DNA of 64,000 nucleotides. It comes from Alviniconcha marisindica. Taxonomy: Eukaryota > Mollusca > Gastropoda > Provannidae. The stretch spans positions 1,113,501-1,177,500 of the forward strand of contig JABMCL010003107.1 of assembly GCA_018857735.1 (NCBI GenBank), written 5' to 3'. The position numbers and the translations under genes were made by a program. Of the stretch, positions 44,201 to 51,600 are shown one piece after another; position 1 is the stretch's first letter, and every line of letters starts with the position of its first letter. Under the pieces are notes generated by a model. The model ran no database searches, had not been told where the DNA came from, and worked only from the letters and a program-made list of their open reading frames with translations.

Positions 44201-45585
44201 AGTGTCAACCAGCTGTTTGGGAAGGACCGACAAAGTAACGTTCTCAGTCCTCAATCAGTGTCAACCAGCTGTTTGGGAAGGACCGACAAAGTAACGTTCT
44301 CAGTCCTCAATCAGTGTCAACCAGCTGTTTGGGAAGGACCGACAAAGTAACGTTCTCAGTCCTCAATCAGTGTCAACCAGCTGTTTGGGAAGGACCGACA
44401 AAGTAACGTTCTCAGTCCTCAATCAGTGTCAACCAGCTGTTTGGGAAGGACCGACAAAGTAACGTTCTCAGTCCTCAATCAGTGTCAACCAGCTGTTTGG
44501 GAAGGACCGACAAAGTAACGTTCTCAGTCCTCAATCAGTGTCAACCAGCTGTTTGGGAAGGACCGACAAAGTAACGTTCTCAGTCCTCAATCAGTGTCAA
44601 CCAGCTGTTTGGGAAGGACCGACAAAGTAACGTCCTCAGTCCTCAATCAGTGTCAACCAGCTGTTTGGGAAGGACCGACAAAGTAACGTCCTCAGTCCTG
44701 AATCAGTGTCAACCAGCCGTTTGGGAAGGACCGACAAAGCCTCCTGGATGGAAGGCAAGGTCTCAACACAAACTGACTTTTTGTTGGAGAAACGTTTATT
44801 GCTTGACACTTTGGTGGAAGTGGGGGCAGTACAACTGAACCTAACCAATTCCACAGCATCCCAACACAAACACTGCTCTGGCATACTGTCATAAGCTGAG
44901 CAAATCTTTTGGTTTTGGAGAAGCGCATCTTTTCCTAAACAATGGAAGAGCAATACCTGAGTGATACTGTCTATATTACCATGACATTTTGAAAACGATG
45001 AAAAACAGGCATAAAAAAATGTGACTCCTTTTACAAAGTACAAGTCACCACTTTGCCAGATCTGAAAGCATTTACGAAACACTTACAGTGCAAATTAAAT
45101 CTAGTCTAATTCAAGAAGCAACCACCCTGACCTGTATTTTCCCATGCGGTTTGTGAGGAACTGTTCATAGGTGATCGGCTCCTTCCTCTGACGAATGGCT
45201 ATTCCAACATAGGCGGCAGCTGCCTCCATTATGCACTTGACCAGATCGCCATATGCCTCTAATGCAAACAGATGCTGCACACACACAGACATACCCATGC
45301 AAAAAACAAACAAACAAACAAAACAAAACCCAATGATATCACAGTCTTCACCTCTAACAGTACAGACACAATATTCACCTCTCAATGCATGCCTTGTGAT
45401 GTAGAAGTATGGAAATCAGCAACAATCCTCATCTCTACTGGCAACACATACCCCTGTTTACAGGTAAGTGTACCACAAACCTCCCCTCCACTGCAAACAA
45501 GTGTAGTGCTACAATCAGCAACAGTCTGGTGACTAGTAATAGTGTAAGAAGGTGCCTGATACTTTTGAGTTAGGATATATATATA

Positions 45586-45625
<40 letters not shown>

Positions 45626-48579
45626 AGAAGGAAAAAAGTCAATGCATTCGTTTAAATGGTAAAAGTAGAACTTCTTGAATTGCACTGACAAAACCAAACC
45701 AAACCAACAAACAAAAACCACAACCAAAAATAGTATCATCAAATATCCAATTCAAGAGAAGAATGATTGTAATTATTAAATTATTTTGTAAGATTCTAAT
45801 TATTTTGCCGACTCTTTGAAAGTTTACAAAATCAGGACTCACCAGCCTGCTGAAACCACCATGGATCACAGCCACCCCACCAGGAACATCAGAAATCTTG
45901 TAAAAGAAACAGTGACAATGCCATCAACACAAATTTACAGTGACACATATAATGACATAAGTTCAGTGATCACTATGTGTTTCTTCTTTTACTTTATGAG
46001 TGCTGTCTGCAACTAAAATGATACATGTGTCAAACCAAAACAAGAGGAAAATTGTGTGCTGAGTAATGAAAGCCATAAATGTGGGCCAGATTTTCAAGAA
46101 TCCTGCAAGGTGGGTATAACCCTGGAATTGCTTTGAAAACTTAACCATGAGCTGGTTTGGCCTAGTGGTAAGGAATTAGGCTGGTAAGTGGAAGGACCTT
46201 GGTTCGATACCGCTTCGGCTCTCCTTTCTCTTCAAAAAGGTTGTGGTTTGTAGACAGTCTTGTGACTTTGTCCATCACTTCCTACTGAAACATTAAAATG
46301 GCTCTCATTGCTGCCCATCTTAATGCAGGAATCATTCTGGTGGTGACAGCGTAGCAATAGGTATATCATCTCCCTCTTCCCCCACCTCCATACCCCATTC
46401 CCCCCTTTTCCCCGTCCCTAATAAGCCTTATGGTTTCTGTGGACGTTAAGCACCATGTTTACTTAAAACTTAACGACAGAATCTGTGCAGTCTGCTGCAT
46501 TTTGGAGCCAAAATTCAATAAAACAAAACAGCCATTTTCAGAATCCAGAACTGTGATGAACAATGCAAACTCACATCAACAGAAATTAATAAAAGCACAA
46601 AAACTGCAAAATAACCCCTTTCTTTGCCTGATTTGTAAAAAAAAATGTTTTTGATCACCAAGAAATTTGAAAACTTCACAGTTGTAGCAAGGAAACAAGC
46701 CCGTTTGATTGAAATTTTTATTTTATTTTTTACTCTGCCTGTTAAGCGCATTTAGTAAAGTGTTTTGAAGATCAGGAATGCTTTTTTCTTTGAGAACATC
46801 ACACTGCAGTACACATTTTTCCCAAAACAAATTTACCATAGAAATTGAAATGTGATGTTTCCAAAATTAGTAAAAATCAAAACTGACTATTATACATGTT
46901 ACACTAGTTACAGTTTCACTGTTGATCCCATCTAAGTGGCAACTATCCTCCTGGCCTAAAAAGCATAGTTTGACTGAAACTGCTCTTTACATTTCCAACC
47001 ACAGTGATCTTAAAAAAGACTCTAACTTAATCCATTCTGCAACAACGTCAACCGTTCCTACCAAAGTCAAGCCTTCCATGTCCTTGTAGCTGTATGAGCA
47101 GAGAATGCGGTTTGACGTTGGATCGATCTGATCCAGTGAGCCCTGGTTCACCTCCAGTATCACTGGCACCCGGTTCTCTGACCAGTGATACTTGTAGGCA
47201 TTGAACCGCCGTGCAGTCTGCATAGTGTCAGCAAAGTAGTTGCGGAATTTCTGAAAACAACATACAGCCATTCTTACAAACTCCATCTGAAGAAAAACAA
47301 CATGCAACCCCCCCCCCCCCCCACCCCCCCCCTGAAACAGCAACAACAAACAAAAAAACAAAAAACATCGGCAAATGATGGCTGGAAATATTTTGGAAGC
47401 TTATTTGTGATAAAAATAAAAATGAAAAAAGGCCAAGAAAAATACATATCCAATTTTGGAGTAAAACTAAAAAGCACTGAAAATATCAGCGACATAAACT
47501 GTAAGACTAAAACTGTCAGCTATCTATAGTTAATATTACACAAATACAACAAATAAAAACCTTGTACAGCTGAATACAGCCATGTTTTCTACACAGTAGA
47601 GTCATCCTTTTCAACATGTTGATCCTTTTCAGTCTTAAAAGAGTAGAGATATGCTACAGACGTTACGAAAATAATTTTAAAAGTGTGGTTGTTCATGGAT
47701 AGATCAATTTTCCACATCTAAGGTTAAACCACACCTTATTTCTGTTATACAGACAACACATACACGCATCAGATTCATGACTGATACACATACCAGTGCT
47801 TCTGTGAGAAGGTCAGCTCTGTGGTCGGTTGAAAATTTCATGGAGTCGGTTTTCCTGCCCCCCTTTTTCATGGTAATGATAAACTCATTGTTGGCCGGAG
47901 CTTTGACGTTGGGAACGATGCTAACAAACTCGCTGTATGGCCACTGTGACAAAACACGGACAAAACAATGATCAACTATATAACATTCAGAAAACAAAGT
48001 ACACTTTCTTTTCAAGAACAATGATGGAAATTTTGCAAATATTTTACCACCACTATTACCGACACATATTAATTATTACATGCATACTAATAACATAGAA
48101 CTTTGCAAAACATTTCATTCTTAATATTATCATCACCAATATCACTCTCATTAGCATTATATTATATTGCATTGACAACATTGAGTACAGGAGGAATATT
48201 AACTTGTCTCCATCCCACCCCCCTCCCCATGACTCCCTTTTCTTCCCCCCACATCCCTTTGTTCAATGGGTTTACCTGATTGGTGACCTCCATGCTGGTT
48301 GGATTGTATGTGGTGATGCCGTGCGTTCCAACAGAAAAGATCCTCTTGTACCTGAACACAGTGTACAGACAGCTGAGTTACATTTGATGCACATCCACAG
48401 TACCTGGGTTTTACTTTTAAAACACTGACACAGGCAATTTTAAGTAGAGTGCATATAATATATATTATAATTAGATATTTAAAAAAAAAAAATCAAACTT
48501 ATAAAAACATACAAATAATCACACATCAGTATTCCAAAAAGGACACAAAAATGGTAAAACTAAAAGACAAAAACAGACT

Positions 48580-48611
<32 letters not shown>

Positions 48612-51600
48612 CACACACACACAATGGCTTTACAAACACTACATGAGCCTGAGCACACTGACCAGCTATGACGTATTTTATAACTGTATTACTGTAAGGA
48701 TTTGCAGCTCTAAAAATACCCTACTGCTATAATGTCAGCTCCACAGTTACTGCTTTGAAAAGGTCTCCTGGTGTTGAACATAAATGATGACCAATTGCAT
48801 CAGCGTACCAGACATGCATGCATCATACATGTAGTGTGTTTGATATGGCAGTGCCCAATTTACCTGTTCCTTAAAGACTTGATTTATAGTCAACGCCATA
48901 GACTCACAGCCATACTGCATGACAAATGATATAATGGTTGCATCACTATCACTATCAGACTGAAGAAGGAACAAGAGACTTACTTTCCTTTCCATGAGTG
49001 TTTTGTGATGAAGTAGCAGGCAACATCTCTGTTTTCTTTCAATGCTGCCATGATGATCTGGAAACAAATGCAGTTTAGTGAATAGAATTATTATGTGGTT
49101 CAGATTTAACTTTTGAAAATATGCAGTTTATTAAGAGAAACAAACAAACAAACAAAACAAAAAGAAAATGTGCACACACACACATACACACTCAAAACAA
49201 AATATGCATGCATGCACGTGCACACACACACACACACAACCAAACAAAAAGCAACAGACAATTTGAAAGATGCTGACTGCATCACTCAATTAATAATTCT
49301 GATTCTGCCAAACACTGAATGCTGCAGGCTCAGTGAAGATATAATTGATGCTTTTAATTATGGGAACTGTTGCAGCAACAAATATGACTAACTTCAGCAT
49401 TAACTTCCTTTTCAACATACACCAAAAGGATGCTTCTTCTTGTTTAAATTTGCAAAGAAATTTAGGTATAATAACAATAATAATGTAAAAATAGGCTAAC
49501 TGCTATTTACACAAAAAATATTCTTTTTTTGGATGCCACAAAAACTACTGCCATACTGTTTCAGCATAATGTACAAAAATCTGTGTAAATTATCGATCTA
49601 TGTACCAAATAATTTAAATTAGCGACATACACCTCCCTCTCGTGTCATTGTTACCCATGGTGACATCTATACTGCTGATGCACTAATAACAATCCCATCA
49701 GCTAAAAACCTGCTAGTACTACTAGTACTTATCAGCTAAAATTTGCACGCCTTGCCTTCTGACTGTTGCATTTCTGCCTTACTGGTTCATTCCACTTCAA
49801 ACATAAAAAAGTGACACAAGTTTAAATACACAACAAATAAAGCTCCCACTTGCGTCATCATGATTTGATCATTGTGTTTTACCCTGATATCACTTCCATG
49901 TCTGACTGGGCACTAAATACTAAGTAACTGTAAAAGTTTTAATAAACTCAAACTTTTTCATCAGATCCATCATACCACAACAAAAATGTTGGGACTTGCA
50001 GCTGCAGACTTCCTTGGTTAAGCCACAGTAAGTAAATCTGCACCCTGACACTGACATGGAAACATACACACCTACAAATACAACATTACATCAGACATGC
50101 CAGCACACTGAGAAATCATTTGACTGTCACAGTTTTGTTGTCCTGATGTTGTTTAAATTTTTTTAATGTTTATACCGGTTGCTGAGGCACAAACTGAAGA
50201 CAATGCCAGCTTTTCAGTGTCCTCGGGGCTTGCATTAAGATAATGTGCAAGTAAATTTACACATGATACTATTCACTTTGTATCCTGTAATTATGCCAGT
50301 CAGACTTTATCAATGGTGAGGTCCAGGAATCCAGCCAGCTAAATTTGGTTATCCACTGAGTTGCATTGTTCTGGTGGTGGCATTCTAGATTTGGTTACCC
50401 ACTGAGCTGCATTGTTGTTGTGGTGGCATTCCCTCTCTGAACACTCTGGGGGTCACCCAGTTATATGCAGTTATACATCAACTGACAAATTCATTCTGTA
50501 GGGTGAGTGAACTGTGTGTAGCTGTGTACCCCACCACATGCCAGTGTTGGAGGATTTATCTCCATTTCTGGTGGATGCTGTTATGAAGGAGCTTATCACA
50601 GTGGAAGATAGTCCCAACATAACTTTGCAGTACATACAACATTTTCATGTAGCCTTGGTGTTCTTGCTGGTGTCAATATGTCTTGGCACAGCCCAAACAA
50701 AATAATTCAACTTTTGATAATTCCTGTTTTGCCAAATCCTAACATTGTAACAATTGTATGGTTAAAAACAAATAACTTCATGGCTAAAGACAAAACAAAA
50801 ACACTACTGATAACTGAGTACTACTACTAGCTCTTCATCACTGTGCTTTATTAGTTGTAATACTGCTTTATTAGTTGTAATACTACCCTTGTAGTAGTAT
50901 TTTTTTTCCCTTTTTGTCTTGTGACTCATGCTGATAGTGATACTGTGATACACTGATATTGATAGCTGACTTTTGTTGTAACTTGTTATTGTTGCTGCTG
51001 CTTCTGCCATTCCCACACTGTCAAAGTAAAATACTTGTCAGTGTTCAAGGGAAATAGTTGTCAAATGTCAGTGTTCAAGGGAAATACATTGTTAGTGTTC
51101 AGCAATCTTATTCTTAGACAGCAATCTTCACATGTAATTATGCATGCCTGCTATAATGATAGCCAGCACACTGACACTAGTGACAGTTTATTTGTGGATT
51201 ATATGATCTGATCAAAAATCCCTCATCCCATAATAAGAAAGACACAGTGGCAAAAATCAACTTATCACTTCTAATAATTCATGCATGTTACTAGTCAATG
51301 AGGACTACAGCTCTGTCACACTCACACATATGGCTGGGCAAACCAACAATAATGTGTATCTTGTTTTGTACTGTATGCATTGCAGGATATAAATAGGAAT
51401 GATGTTCAGCTTCCTCCACTACCAACGAATACTAATGAGCACACACACCAACAGTCCAAGGCATACCACAATTGTCAGTCTGAGGAATCAAAATATTAAA
51501 CTAAACAGTCACCATTTAAACAGAAATAACTATTTACTGACTTCAAAGTTCAACAGCACTTTACTGATTTCAATTACTCAAATGGGGCTATTACTGACTA

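Noticed and set aside
50514..50705. 63-codon plus-strand frame with a hydrophobic stretch ([16 protein letters not shown])
   Set aside because: It lies antisense in DNAJC13 intron 1 with no promoter, splice or poly(A) support. A chance frame is the simplest reading.
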